Source: Pardosa pseudoannulata
Lineage: Eukaryota; Arthropoda; Arachnida; Araneae; Lycosidae
Reading direction: 5' to 3'
NCBI GenBank assembly: GCA_032207245.1
Contig: CM063504.1
Location: forward strand, 15,427,287 to 15,491,286
Length of the DNA stretch: 64,000 bases
Both the position numbers and the translations under genes were made by a program. Every line of letters starts with the position of its first letter. Positions within the stretch are counted from its first letter, which is position 1. Shown in pieces: positions 10,386 through 23,680 of this stretch. The notes under the pieces were generated by a model, which saw only the letters and a list, made by a program, of their open reading frames with translations, was not told the origin of the DNA and did not search any database.

Positions 10386-12755
10386 CATTTTTGCAACGTT
10401 ATTCTTATGGCCAAATGACGAAGGATTCCTAATTATAACAAGTAGTATAGTATTGATGTACATTACATTTTTTTTTCAAGAAAATAAGCTTTTAATCTCA
10501 TTCTGCCTTTCATCTTGAAAGGGGTGTAGCAAAGTGATTTCATTCTCGTATTACTCTAATTAAAAATTTCAACTTATTCGCACAAACGTATAAAATAGCT
10601 GTAAATTTTCTTTAACCAGGAATTTAAATATTTTAGTTCTTTTGAATCAGAGATAACTGCATTTTGTTTTGTTACGGTGTTCCGATGTTCCTGTCTGTGA
10701 AGAAATTGTAAATTATCATTTGTGAATATACACAGTTGGTCAGATCTCTTTATCATCATCATATTTAAGACAACAGTCGAAAGTGGGCCAAGGGACAAAG
10801 CTTTTTGCTTAAGTCTTTTTTGCATCCTTGAAGCTTGTCTGCTTAAAGCTTTGTTTATGGCTCTATGCTAAATGCTTTTTTATGATAGCTTACTCTTATC
10901 CCAAATTTAGCCAGTTACACACGTTGCTTTAAAACTTCATTTAAATGAATCAGTCCAATGAAGTTTAAGTACTTCGCTTTTATGAGACGTAAAATACTCA
11001 AAAATTAAACATTCTTCATCGTATTTTTCTCGTCCATCACTATGACATGAGTAGCCCAGTTCATTCTTTCAATTTTAATATTTTTATTATGTCGGGCTCT
11101 TTAAATATTCTATACATATCCAATTTTTTCCATCTTCGTCAAATGTTTGAACCACTAAGAATGCTTCTTACGAATTTTCTTCCAACAATTGAGGCTTTGT
11201 GTTTTCCATTTTTAGTTAAAGGTGATTAGGGCAAGTTACCTAATCCTACATTAAGACTAGTCTAATGTCTATAATAGATTTCTAGACAAGTAACTTGGTC
11301 TTATGGAGAGAAAATCAGATTCCAAAAATGGAAGAATCCCAAAGAATTTGTTATCCAATGAAATGTTAATCTGGATATCAAAAATAATATATTTTTATTT
11401 ATCGTCAAGTCTAAAGGCAAAAATAAGGAATTATCATAACATATGCATTTAGTCCTAAGATCACGTTTTTATAACACAAGGTCTAATTAGATCGGGACCT
11501 ACTTTTGAATGTTGATGCCTTACATAGGACATAACACTTACTACAGCAGCAGAATATAAGTGTACGGACTATATCAACAAATATCAAAGACCTACCTGTT
11601 TGACCATAAATAAGCACAAAATTCATGGTACAATAACATAAAACTAATTTATATAATTTACATCATTTAAGCATTTTAAACCGTTTTATACATTAATTAT
11701 TATATATGTTTAGTAAAACCGTGAAGAAATTCAAAACAATTGAATCCACAAAACCTGGAGTTGAATTTGGGATCAAATGACAGGAAATTATTTTATAAAA
11801 TCTTATGTAATAAAAGTAGCAAGTAAAATCAATTTTATGTAACCAGTAATTTTATAATTTTAATATAGCAAATAACTGTTATTTATTTACTGCAAATTTT
11901 GAAAATTTTGCCATTGCAAATATATTTTACATTGTCTGTTCAATGAAGTTTAATATGGTCTTATATAAAACAAAAAGATAATAATAAAATATCAAATCTC
12001 AGTAAACAACTAGAAACATTTTAAAGTGCACTTACGTTGCTTAATTTTTATACCTTTTCTATATCAGTTATAAATGTTTCGTAAAATACTCTGCTTTAAA
12101 AATAATAAAATATATATTTAAAAAAATTTTCAGGTTTCTAAAAAATATGCCTTCTATACATTAATTTTATTAACATGCTTCATATGATTTCTCGTTACAA
12201 AATTATTTAAAATTTCAAGATGAATGTAGATACCTTTTTAAGTCTGATATAAAGTTATTAAATTATAAATGAACTATACAACTATAAAATAATTGTATAT
12301 TTCAATTGTTTCAGTCATTCAGTTCAGTTGTTTCAGTTGTCAGTTCAGTTGCTCAGTTTAGTTTCAATTATTCAGTATAGTTCAATTTTCTCTATTGTTT
12401 CCTTAGTTTATAAAAAACTATGGAAAAAGTAGAGATAATTAAAGAAGTAATTGAACTTTATCTATGCATTTTCTACATCAATTATAAGTATTTTACAAAA
12501 TCCTCTGTTACAAAGAAAAATAGAAAAGGCATGTTTTCTAAATTTCCCAAAAGAGAAAAAAAATGTTAACACCACGTCAGATAAATATAGATAAGGGACA
12601 AAAGATGAGAAGATAAATAGGCTCTGCCTTTGTACTATGGAGAATAATGACACAATTAATGATATGATCTAGAATTCTGATCTTCCATAATCTTCGTTAT
12701 CAAATTCTTATAAATCAAGATCAAAGCACTTTAAACCGAAAATCACAGGATTTGA
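10386..12755. other. Long AT-rich non-coding stretch with weak internal duplication
   Basis: No coding gene is recognised. A CTATATCAGTTATAAATG-type segment near 12059 recurs in diverged form near 12471, suggesting an old duplication about 415 bp apart. Short CAGTT-rich repeats occupy about 12311-12385. ORFs of 60-97 aa here show no family motifs. Confidence 0.4.
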
Positions 12756-12995
12756 TATTAACGACCGTTTTGATTTCGAAACGGAGAGTATCCGAGATTG
12801 GCCTTAAAATATTGTAGGATCGAGAGATTTATCTTCATTAAGAATAAGTAGTAAAGCTTGCCCTCTTTTTTATATTTTGCTATGTTGTGACTGCTTTTGA
12901 ATTTTAGAGAAGGATTTTATCCAAAACGGAAAAATGTGTTTTCTAGTTTAAATCTTAATATCTTGTATAGCTTGTGAAGTGATTAAAGTAAAACC
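12755..12995 (+). repeat. Diverged duplicated segment, copy A
   Basis: Contains a GAGA-rich start, AAGAATAAGTAGTAA, TATCCAAAACGGAAAAATG and GTGAAGTGATTA. The same order recurs at about 14740-14985 (copy B) with many substitutions, and a partial degenerate third copy is seen near 14350-14440. Origin unknown; could be an old interspersed repeat. Confidence 0.5.
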
Positions 12996-13159
12996 TAAAA
13001 CAGGGTTTAGAAATAGTTTTATAATATATACAGAATGTTAGATTAGTTTAGGAGTGTGATATTTCATGCTGATTTTTGAAAATTACTATTGTTGTTCAGC
13101 TACAAAATACAAGCAATGCATTTTCAAGAATAATATTTGTTAACTGTTTATTTCCTTTT

Positions 13160-13365
13160 TTTTCGGGTTGGGGAGAGAAAGGAAAGTACTTGAAGGTTTG
13201 AGGTTTTGGAAGGCTTCGGTCTACCGTTTTGCTACATGAGGGTTAATGAGGCCGAAATCCATTGCTTAAAGCCAAATTTGAACGGCTAAGAACATTCGGG
13301 AGATCAGCGGGATTCGAACTTACGAATTCTTGTACCAAAAAGCAGCGCCCTTCCATTCGTTCATC
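13160..13365 (-). mobile_element. tRNA-derived SINE copy, minus strand
   Basis: Read on the minus strand, a tRNA-like head has B-box-like GTTCGAATCCC (rc of GGGATTCGAAC near 13308-13318). It is followed by a body with GGCTTTAAGCAATGG, ending with GTAGACCGAAGCCTTCCAAA and an A-rich tail near 13158. The same head-body-tail order is shared with copies at 13432-14124, 36886-37055, 42976-43157 and 43226-43416. Target-site duplication not resolved. Confidence 0.65.
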
Positions 13366-13431
13366 TTTATTAAATAATACTTGGAAACAGACATTTAGCT
13401 GTTCATGATAAGTGCATGTCCTATCTCACAG

Positions 13432-14124
13432 TTGATTTGGTTCAGTTTGAAGCACTATGGTCTACTTTTTTACAACTCGAGGGCTAATAAGGTCGGGACC
13501 TACTGCTTAAAGCCGTGTACTACCTGTAACCAGCCACCCGAAGTCGGGTGCAGGGTGTAGGGTGTTGAATTGCTGTTGTAATAGGTGGTTCGGTCTGACC
13601 ATCCTGCAACAATGCGTTATGCAGGGTCCAAGTCAGCGTTCCACTCATATAATTATAAATAACAAAAAAAAAATGTAGACAATCTAGACAAATAAGTACA
13701 ACCAATGCAGTTTCCGGAAGTGCGGGTGATACTCCGCAGGAGTCCTGCCCAGGTTAAAACTCCGGTTGATCCGGTATACTACATGGAACTTTCTGGCATG
13801 AGAGCAGGTGTTGGTGATGGAAGAAATAACTGCATAGGCCAGTTATGATTGCCATTAGTAAAATGGTACTTTTCCCCTTGCAGTGCGGTTTTAGGTTAAT
13901 ATCTTCATGACCGCACGATAACGCCTTGATTTGCGGTGAGCCAGTCAACCAGGTTTGTGGCCTTTCTCATCAATACCAGGTTTTTGACTAGGCTCTCTGC
14001 CCAGAGTTCCTTGACTGCTTAAAGCCGATAACGGCTGCAAACATACATACCACAGTAGGATTCGATCCTGCGAACACCGGTACCAGAGATCAGTGCTCTA
14101 ACCATTCGGCCATAGTTCGGCGCC
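13432..14124 (-). mobile_element. tRNA-derived SINE copy split by a second insertion
   Basis: The minus-strand head at 14124-14028 reads GGCCGAATGGTTAGAGCAC (A-box-like), then GGATCGAATCC (B-box-like), then the GTTATCGGC/TTTAAGCAG body. The body stops and resumes at 13515-13432 with AGGTCCCGACC and GTAGACCATAGTGCTTCAAA. The gap (13516-14013) is a separate insertion flanked by a 14-bp direct repeat. Removing the insert leaves a SINE of about 180 bp, like the other copies. Confidence 0.72.
13516..14013 (-). mobile_element. Retroposon-like insertion nested in SINE, 14-bp duplication
   Basis: A 498-bp segment flanked by the exact direct repeat ACTGCTTAAAGCCG (13502-13515 and 14014-14027). The duplication is SINE sequence, proving insertion after the SINE. 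GC content is clearly higher than the neighbourhood, with a short hairpin CCACCCGAAGTCGGGTG near 13533-13549. The two 61-64 aa minus-strand ORFs are not recognisable proteins. A 14-bp duplication fits LINE-machinery (target-primed) insertion; the family is unknown to me. Orientation is uncertain. Confidence 0.65.
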
Positions 14125-14129
14125 TGTCT

Positions 14130-15229
14130 CACAGAAAATTCATTCAAAACAATTTCGAAATTTGTTCATGACATTCATCTACTTACTCTAGAATTGGGAT
14201 TTTGAAACATTTCTGAAATATAACATTGACTTAAAAAAAGAGAATTTTTTCTTTTGGCTACAAGGGGTATTAATATCTCCCTTAATTGATATTGAAATAT
14301 AACCTATTCGTGAAGGGTATGAAAACATTGTAGTGTACACATATTTATCTTCTTTAAATATAGGTGGTGTCGATTACTTATTTTTTAAATGTAAATAGCA
14401 ATATATACATGCTAATATCATGTTTATCCAGTAAAGTGTTTAGTGAACACCAAAAAAAAAGGAGATTTGACAAGAAATATTTATATGATAATTAAACATG
14501 ATACATGATATGTAAGGTTTTATTATTTATTATGAAAATAAATATTTTAAATTTAGAAGGCTATTTAAAAATAGACATTTAGGTGTCTATCCTAAGTGCA
14601 TGATCAGCTTGATGGAATTTTATTTTAATTTTATTTTAAAATTTGTTCATCATACAAATTCATACATTATGACAATTAAAATTTAAAGTATTTCTACAAT
14701 ACTAAACGTCATCTTACGAAAAAAATTTATTCTGACTGCAATAGAGAGTACTAATTTGATTATTTCCTTTTGAAACAGGGGCAATCCAAAAATGGCCTTA
14801 TAAGAATAGAGAGGTATATCCTCTTAAGAATAGGTGGTAACACTTGCTGTTATATTTATATACAAGTATGCTTTGTTTGATTTTGAATATTAAAGATATA
14901 ATTTTTATCTCAAACGAAAAATGCATTTTCCAGTTTACAACTTAATGTCTGGTATATCTAGTAAAGTGATTAGAAGCAGTCGAAATCAGAGATTTTGAGA
15001 GTTATGTTATGATAAGTAAAATATTCTCTTTTAATTATTTGTTTTTAAATATATAGTACATTCCACAAATTTCGTCTTAAATTTCTAAAATTATATATCA
15101 TCGAATTATGAAATGTAACGAAGTAAAAAGATATTTTTTTCTTGACGATCTTTCCATATTAATACGCTATAATACGCAGCATAAAATTATCACTAGCACA
15201 AAATTTATGTATTTCAAACCAAAAGTTTC

Positions 15230-15230
<1 letters not shown>
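14130..15230. other. AT-rich spacer with diverged duplicate copy B
   Basis: Holds copy B (about 14740-14985) of the segment at 12755-12995, including AAGAATAGGTGGTAACACTT and GTAAAGTGATTAGAAG. No genes seen. Confidence 0.45.
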
Positions 15231-16459
<1,229 letters not shown>

Positions 16460-16460
<1 letters not shown>

Positions 16461-17690
16461 ATATTACAAAAATTATTTTTTAGAAAGGTCTAATGTCTCT
16501 TAAATAGTTAACCTATACATATTTTTAATCTCAGACCTCGAGAACATAAATGTGTTAACTAATCAAATGACACAAATTTTTCTCTTATAAAAAATACTTA
16601 AGATTAACACTAGAAATAATTTCAATAATTTCAATAATTTTTTTTATTTCAACTGAAACTTTACTTCCTCTTTAATAAATCATAAAATTTCTTTGTTCTC
16701 AGATCTAAATAGAAATCTTTACTTAAAAAGTAGCATTTACAAAACAATAGAGTGATTAAAACTAGTTTAACTGAGAGAATAAAAATAGCTGTTCAAGTTT
16801 TACTAATATTTAGTACACAATATATGCATTCGGTAGATAAAGTGTTTAGACCAATTTATTCATTCAACTGTTTGAAAAGGATAAGTATAAAGCGTCATTA
16901 ATTAGAGTAAAACTATGGTTCTTCCACAGGAATAGTTCATTGACAAGCAGAGAGTAAATCTTTCATTGGTTGAAGGAGATTAATCATTGACTTTCAAGTG
17001 GTAGCAGAACGGAATGAAAGGCAAAAGGTGATTTATACTAACGGAAATCCCATAACAGCTTCTAACTTTGCATCACATCATTTGAAATGCATCATATATT
17101 TACTAATGAGTCTTATTTGAAGTCCAGTGGGTCTATTTACTCCCAGACTTTGACTCTTAGATTTCATAACGGGAAAGTAAAATGCTTTTTAAAGGAAAGG
17201 CTGGCTAAAACTGAATATGCAGCTTTGGTGCACTAAAGAATTTTTACTTAGAGCACAAAATCCTAATTTTATGGTGAATTTAATTATGAATAATTTTCCT
17301 AAAAATTGTATGTTGATGTAGATTAAGTTCAAATAATCTTAAAATTCTCATTTTTAAAAATTAGTGTTTGAAAGGTATTGTTTTTAAAATTTTAATATCA
17401 CAAAGTAAAACTGTTTTGTAATTTGTAAAAATTTTAAATGCCAACTAATTATATACATTTAATTAAAATTGAATGTGAGATACTATTATGAGATTCTTTA
17501 TTAAAGTGGCCAATTACACAATTACAAAAAAATTAACTTTTAATAACATCAAGCGGTTTTAGAATAGTGTTTCAAAACTTGTAAAAAGGCCAACTTTGAC
17601 TTTCTGCTAAGGCTTTTAGCTGCTACACTTTTGGCGCCAAATATGGCTAGCGTTTTGTCAACACATTTGGCATGATCAGATAAGCATAGA
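16460..17690. other. AT-rich non-coding spacer
   Basis: No gene, RNA or transposon terminus recognised. Confidence 0.4.
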
Positions 17691-18370
17691 ACCTTCAAAG
17701 TCCAGAAGTATCTCGAATTGTCTATGGACCTATACACAAGCGAAGTTCGTTACCCCTACGAATTCTATTAGCAGACTTCAGAGTCAAAAGTGTTGCTTTA
17801 AGAGCCGTTGTAGCCTGGTTGGTAGAGTGTCACACTCGTAACAGAAAAGTAGCGAGTTCTGACCTCGTCTCGGCTAAAGACTGCCGTGTTGCTAATAGCA
17901 GTTGGACATATTATATATCCTTCTAAGTCCAGAAGTATATAGGATTGTCTATGGAACTATACACAAGCGCAGTTCTTTACCTCTAGGAATTATAATAGCA
18001 GACTTCAGAGTCGAAAGTCTTGCTTTAAGTGCCGTTGTAGCCTGGTTGGTAGAGCGTCACACTCGTAATAGAAAAGTGGCGAATTCTGACCTCATCTCGT
18101 CTAAAGACTCGCATGTTGCTAATGGCAGTTGGGTATATTATAGATCCTTCAAAGTCCAGAAGTATCTCGGATTGTCTATGGACCACAAGCGCAGTTCGTT
18201 ACCCCTAGGATTTCTATTAGCAGACTTCAGAGTCGAAAGTGTTTCTTTAAGGACCTCGGAAGCCTGCTTGGTAGAGCGTCAGACTATTACCGAAAGGTGA
18301 CCAGTTCTGTCCCCGCCTCGGCCAAATACCGCCGTGATGCTAATGGTAGTTGGGGCACATTAAATATGTC
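17690..18370 (+). repeat. Tandem trimer of a tRNA-SINE-like unit, about 225 bp each
   Basis: Three units start with CTTCAAAGTCCAGAAGTATC (about 17693, 17921 with CTTCTAAG, 18148). Each runs through CACAAGCGCAGTTCGTTACC and a tRNA-like block, then GCTAATGGCAGTTGG. The tRNA-like block reads TAGCCTGGTTGGTAGAGCG (A-box-like, at about 17811, 18038, 18260), CACTCGTAACAG (anticodon-loop-like) and GAGTTCTGACC (degenerate B box). Spacing 227 and 222 bp. The 132-aa ORF at 17902-18300 merely spans units two and three. Likely a SINE head or tRNA pseudogene amplified by unequal exchange. Confidence 0.75.
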
Positions 18371-18700
18371 GTGACTGCAAAGTTCTCCAAGATCCCATAC
18401 CAAATTATACCTCTGACGGTACTGAATCAGGGATGAGTCGGTGTCTGGTTTGGATTTATATTCTGACTTGTGGATGGATGAATGAGTGCATGAATGAGTT
18501 CAACCGGCAGCTAAACAGGTCGTGTCGTGTGTGTTCGAACATAGTCGTACTTTCACGTTAATGGTGCTTGTTAATAATGAAAGACGCGCACTTCTACCTT
18601 AATTCAAAAAAGCAGCGTTCATTCGGGCTTGGTATGACCAAGTGGCATTAGACCGACACACTTACCCACCCCAGTGTTGCTTTGAAGCCGTAGTAAATTA
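18371..18700 (+). other. Higher-complexity segment after SINE trimer, possible SINE body
   Basis: Sequence of higher GC than its surroundings (AATCAGGGATGAGTCGGTG, CAACCGGCAGCTAAACAGG, GGTATGACCAAGTGGC). It directly follows the third tRNA-like unit and could be its full-length body or a separate insertion. No protein recognised. Confidence 0.3.
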
Positions 18701-19045
18701 TAACTTACTGTGTATTAGAGTTTTTGTGTCCTATGTGCATTGATTTGTACCAGAGCGAACTGGGGTATTCTACACGATCTCTTTTGAAATAGATTGTTCT
18801 GAACAACTCTATGGAGCTGAGCTGTACTGAGTTGTGAAGTTTTTGCTAATAAATCAGATTTTCTTGTGTCAACTTATCCAAAATCCATTCACTCACTGTC
18901 CTCACCAAAAAACAGTATTAATTCAACAGTAGAGCGCAAGTACTGTAATTTCGAGGAAACTGGTTGCCCTATTATCCATTACACTGCTATTTTTCATTAT
19001 AAAGAGTGCAGATTTCATTCGAAAACGGAGAGGTGAAACTAAATG
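18701..19045. other. Unclassified stretch with AATAAA signal, possible LTR fragment
   Basis: Moderate GC, with CTGAGCTGTACTGAGTTG followed by AATAAATCAG near 18850. The arrangement is reminiscent of an LTR 3' part, but no TG...CA boundaries or duplication could be set. Confidence 0.2.
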
Positions 19046-19049
19046 TTAA

Positions 19050-19961
19050 GGTATCCGTCTACGTATGAAGAATTTTTTTTCTTTAAACGTAGAAACTAGT
19101 TCATGTTTTTACATTTTTAGGTTTATTTTTTATATTATCATTAGAGAATTGCACTTAAAAAATTTATTCCTGGAGACGTTTATATAAAATTTCTAATAAG
19201 TTATGAAAATTAAGTAAAAAAATCGGGTTTTTTCAAAAGATCTAATTCTTTAATAAATTAAATTATTTCAATTTTCTTTGTTGCAACACATTTCTTATAC
19301 ACTGGACTAGTGAATCACCTCAAATCTTTGCTTAATTTACATTTGGTAAAAAATTTTGGTTCTTCAAAATCATACACATTGAATTTTTAACGAATTTTCA
19401 TTGCCTTTATATCTAACTATGAGTGTAACATCACTAAAATTATCCAAATATAAAGCTTTTAGGTCATTTACTAGTAAATACAATCAAAAGCATTCATAAT
19501 AATTTTCAACAAAAGTTTCAACATTTTATTAAAAATACCGTTCTGAGAAAAAGGCATTTGAACTTTATGAAAGCAACTTTAACTATTAAAATACAACTAA
19601 AAATTAAAATACGTGTTTAAAATTCCCCACACTTTCTTGCTTCAAAACCTTCTAATTTCCAAGTTGCTAATTATTAAAAATACTAGAAAAATGTTTAAAC
19701 TAATCTTCGTGAAAATTTAAAATGTTTTGTTCATAAAATGCTCTTTAAAAGGCTTTAAATTCAAAACTTCCGGTTCCAAAGCTACTTCCGTTTTGTTTTG
19801 ACAGCTGTCACTGATGATTAAACAGCTGTAACTTTCCTTTAAACTACCTTCGACACAAAACAAAAACAGATTTAGAAGCCTAAAAATTGAAATTTTACAA
19901 CAGAGAAATAAAAAAAAAATATATTTGGCAAAAAATGACGTTTTCAACTTAGCCGGATACC
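19050..19961. mobile_element. Non-autonomous TIR element flanked by TTAA
   Basis: The left end GGTATCCGTCTACG (19050-19063) follows TTAA (19046-19049). The right end GGATACC (19955-19961) precedes TTAA (19962-19965); read inward it gives GGTATCCGGCTAAG, matching at 12 of 14 positions. The TTAA on both sides is the hallmark of piggyBac-type insertion, although the termini start with GG rather than CC. A TA-flanked reading with one more terminal base per side is also possible. It carries no transposase; internal ORFs (92 aa, minus) are not recognisable. 912 bp, so a MITE-like or deleted element. A 10-bp palindrome GACAGCTGTC lies near 19800. Confidence 0.6.
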
Positions 19962-19965
19962 TTAA

Positions 19966-20776
19966 GATAGTTCTAAATACAAAATTCAATCTCATATGGC
20001 CTTTTCTGTAAAAAACCTTGAGTGGTCAGCCTTGAATAATAGTAAATATCGAAATTCCGTGTCTAATCATTTTTGAGTATTTGAGATACACCATGTGTGT
20101 ACGTGTAGACGTAGTTCAAAGCTTTAAAGTCAAATATTTTTTTGTATTTAAGCACAGATTTCAAGATGAAACCCATCAAAAGTGGTTGAAACATGATCAT
20201 AATGGGTAATTCCGTTGAAAATTGACTTCTCATATTTAAAATAATTCCGTTATTTATACAAGGAAGTAAAAAAATAGGTTTTTGTTGTACTTATATGTGT
20301 GTTTCTCAAAATATTCTCATAAAAGCATCAAAACGAAATCACTTATTAATCACCTAGTGTTGTGGTAAAAATAATTTTTTAAACTTTTGTTCGAAGCAGA
20401 AATGATAAAGCATGTGTTTTTATAGTTTAGCCACATACCATAGATCCAAACTGGCTCGCTGCCCAAGTGCCAAGGACATTCAAATTCTACTGCAGAGCAC
20501 AAATCTAAGGAAAAAAGGAGGGAAATTCGAATCTCACCTCCGCATTAACACTTCGAATAACCTTTAACTCGTATCTGTTTTGGTTTGTTTTTCTTCTTAC
20601 ATAGTTTTTTTCCTTTTTCAAAAATCCAGAAATTGAATTTCAAGTATAGTACGGGCATGAATAAGAATAAAAATTAATAAAGGTGTTTTAATGTCCATGA
20701 TCTTATAACTAATGTAATTACTCTCCAAAATGACGATTCAGTTATTACTAATACATAAGAGAAACCAGAAGAGAAA
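19966..20776. other. Spacer before the mariner remnant
   Basis: Mostly AT-rich. A short segment near 20500-20560 contains AATTCGAATCTCACC, weakly like a tRNA B box of a SINE, followed by TTTGGTTTGTTTTTC. TACGGGCATGA near 20649 is at best a degraded mariner left end. Confidence 0.3.
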
Positions 20777-21768
20777 ATGGAGTTGACGGTAGAACATTTT
20801 CGCACTATGATTTTCTATGATTTTAAAGGAGGATTAAATCAAGAAGAATGCTTTCAACGGTTGCAATTGGCATTTAGTGATGATTCTCCAGCTCGTGCTA
20901 CTGTATTCAGATGGTTTAAAGAATTTAGCAGAAGTTACAATTTTTTTCAGGTTCAAGAACACACAGGAAGACCGCCGTCGGCAGTAATCCCGGATAATGA
21001 GTCTGACATACGAAAAATGTTAGTGGATGATAATCGCTGTACCTACCAAACTATACAGAATGAACTTAACATTGGATCCGCAGCCATACACAAAATTAGT
21101 AAGGAAGAATTACATATGAAAAAAATAGTTTACCGCTGGGTTCCCCATAATCTAACTGAGCACCAAAAAGGGGAACGTGTCAGAATCAGTAAAGAAACTC
21201 TTCAATTGCTAAATAATGGTGGCATGATGCTGATGAAACGTACATTTTGACGTTCCAACATGTGAAGAAAGCAAAGTATGGATCTTTGAAGATGTTCCCA
21301 CGCCGACAATGGAGAAAAGACAAAGCGCACTGATAAAATTGATGTTGTAAGTTGGAAGGACAGAAGTCAGTGACAGCAAACTGGTATACCCCAAAATGTC
21401 TTCCACAAATTCTTCAAGAAGTGAATGTCAGGGGACTAATGCATCCCCATGACAATGCATCTTCACATACAGCCGGATTAACAGTTGAGTTTCATAAACA
21501 AAAACGAATTAAAGTGACAGAACATCTGCCGTATTCCCCTGATCTAGCTATGTGTGCCTTTTGGTTATTCTTTACTCTAAAAAATTACTTACGTGGACGT
21601 CTTTTTCATTCAGAAGAAGAGACTGAAGTGGCTATAAATTCTTTTCTTTCATCTATTCCAAGAAATGAATGGTTGAAAAGGAGGCATTCAATCTGTGAAA
21701 AATTCTTCTACAAAAACGGATTGATGCTGGAAGAGACTACTTTGAACACACCTAAAATTTTGTAAGTA
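20777..21768 (+). pseudogene. Mariner (D34D) transposase pseudogene, SETMAR-like
   Basis: The N-terminal part (20777-21250) starts MELTVEHFRTMIFYDFKGGL and carries the mariner helix-turn-helix regions (TVFRWFKEF, GRPPSAV, AAIHKIS) and the WVPHNL linker motif. The catalytic part is broken. After LLNNGG the conserved region is shortened and the first catalytic Asp (DETY, codon at 21232) lies in another frame. CEESKVWIFEDVPTPT (about 21262-21310) ends at a stop near 21338, and the last frame (21352-21765) holds HPHDNASSHTA and YSPDLA. The third catalytic Asp, expected in LAPCD, is Ala (LAMCAF). At least two frameshifts, a small deletion and loss of a catalytic residue mean it cannot act. A full mariner enzyme is about 345 aa. 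Plus-strand, ATG-initiated. Confidence 0.9.
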
Positions 21769-21794
21769 TAACTTTAAAAACCTAGTTTTATCAC

Positions 21795-21822
21795 AAAAGT
21801 TTCAGAGTGACCCTCGTAACAA
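21795..21822 (-). repeat. Probable mariner right terminal repeat
   Basis: AAGTTTCAGAGTGACCCTCG lies about 30 bp after the transposase stop; read inward (CGAGGGTCACTCTGAAAC) it resembles mariner termini. No convincing left partner was found; TACGGGCATGA near 20649 is a weak candidate. Confidence 0.45.
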
Positions 21823-23680
21823 AACATTTTGAATTTTATACACAACTAACCGTGTAAACTAACCGTAAAATCCCAAACGCGTCATAACCATGTGTGAAAT
21901 TTATCCGCAATTTAATTTGTAGAGTATAAAATCACAATCAGTTAAAATTAATATACTTCAAAAATTATAAATCTTTTTTTAATAATAAAGTATTACTATA
22001 CATAATTGGTCGGAAAATGAATTATTTAAGCATTTATAGAATTTCTATATTTTTTTATAAATAAAATTTACCTTTTTATACATAAAATGGATTCTCATAG
22101 ATTATTTTTAATAATATTCCTTTAAAAAATTGATAATTAATAACTTATAAATTTCTTAACATTCTGCCTTGAAGTTGCAACCTCTTTCACTTAAATAACT
22201 TCTAATAAAATATTAAATTTTTAAGCATATTGATCAAAAACAAAAATTAATTTTATAAGCTCACTATGTTTTTTACCCCCTCAGGGGAAACTATTAGAAA
22301 TTCTGTGGGATTTAATGAAATTAGTTTGTAAAAGTGATCTATGAATATTAGAAATGTTAAATATAGGGAACAAAATTTGCCTTCCTTGGGGATGAGTTCA
22401 GGGTGGTTAATGTACCAAATTATTCACATGTTCAGTGAAAAAAGGATGTATTTTTAATTTCAATTCAATTGAAAAATAATGAATAATTATCATTTAAAAG
22501 GTGTAATAGTTAAGTAGCTAAATGTTTTTACGCGTGGATTCGATATATACATATGTGTGGTGTAATAAAATCTATCGAATCAACAAAAATCCATTTTATA
22601 ATTTTTAGAATAAATTTGGAACACATGTAACTTGCAAAGCCTCACCTTTCTACCTATTAAGGATAAATAAATAATAGATAAAGAAATAATAAAAAAAATA
22701 TATCAAAGATTTGGCATTTTCTAAGATTTTTTTATTTAAAATAAGTTATAAATAGGTGACTACTAAAGCTCACACCTACCTGTAATAGGTTTTAATCCTA
22801 ATACCATATTTTAATCAATATCCTATCTCACATACCGTTTCTAATCAATATTGTATGGTATATAATACTTCTATTCATTATAATAAAATACGAAATATCG
22901 CGATTTTAAATAATTATAAACAATCTCAATGTATCAATATAAAAAAATTTGTTTATAATCAAAACAAACTTCCTTTTATTTCGGACATGCTCAGATTAAG
23001 CTAGTTCTATTAGATGAGCCAATGGACTGTACACAATTATAAATATTTAACTTTAGAAATATACCAATAAGAATCTAGGATGAAAAACAAATCCTTTAGA
23101 GTAAACAAACTTTTTACATTTGAGAATGTGTGACATGCAAATTCAAAACACATTATCCGCTTAAATTATAAATGATGAATTATGCTGTTTATATTACTTT
23201 TTTATTAGTTTTTTATATTACTTTTTTATACAATACTGCCAACTGTAAAAAATACATTATTTAGAATTTGTGTTTCGTATCCCTTGAACTATCACAATAT
23301 TTTGAAATTAAAAACACATTAAAGCATTTATAGTAGGATGTCATATTCATATAAAATTCATTTGACATTTAAGTTTACAGTGGTTGCATAAATCAATTAT
23401 GAGAAATATATAATTTTAAATATTTCTCTGCGTAAAGGATTTTAAGTATGTGAGACATTATAATGTTATTATGCATAACCGGTATTTTAAATATTTCCTT
23501 GCAGTTTGAATTTACGTTTGTAATTGTGAAATTAGTTCTCTATTTTAATTTTAATACTAATATAAATTGTCGTAAATTATTACAGATCACATATCCGTCT
23601 ATACAGAGTCTTTAAAAATTGCCAAAATATAAAGTTTTAATTTCTGTAACATAAACTATGCTTTCTTTTAATATAATAAT
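21823..23680. other. Long AT-rich non-coding stretch
   Basis: No genes, RNA genes or transposon ends recognised. Confidence 0.4.

Noticed and set aside
13280..13362. Functional tRNA gene on minus strand
   Set aside because: Only box-like motifs remain, and the same head-body-tail order recurs in four other SINE copies.
17902..18300. 132-aa ORF over the SINE trimer
   Set aside because: Spans two repeat units and their tRNA-like parts; its internal repetition (SSLPLG, ADFRVES) mirrors DNA repetition.
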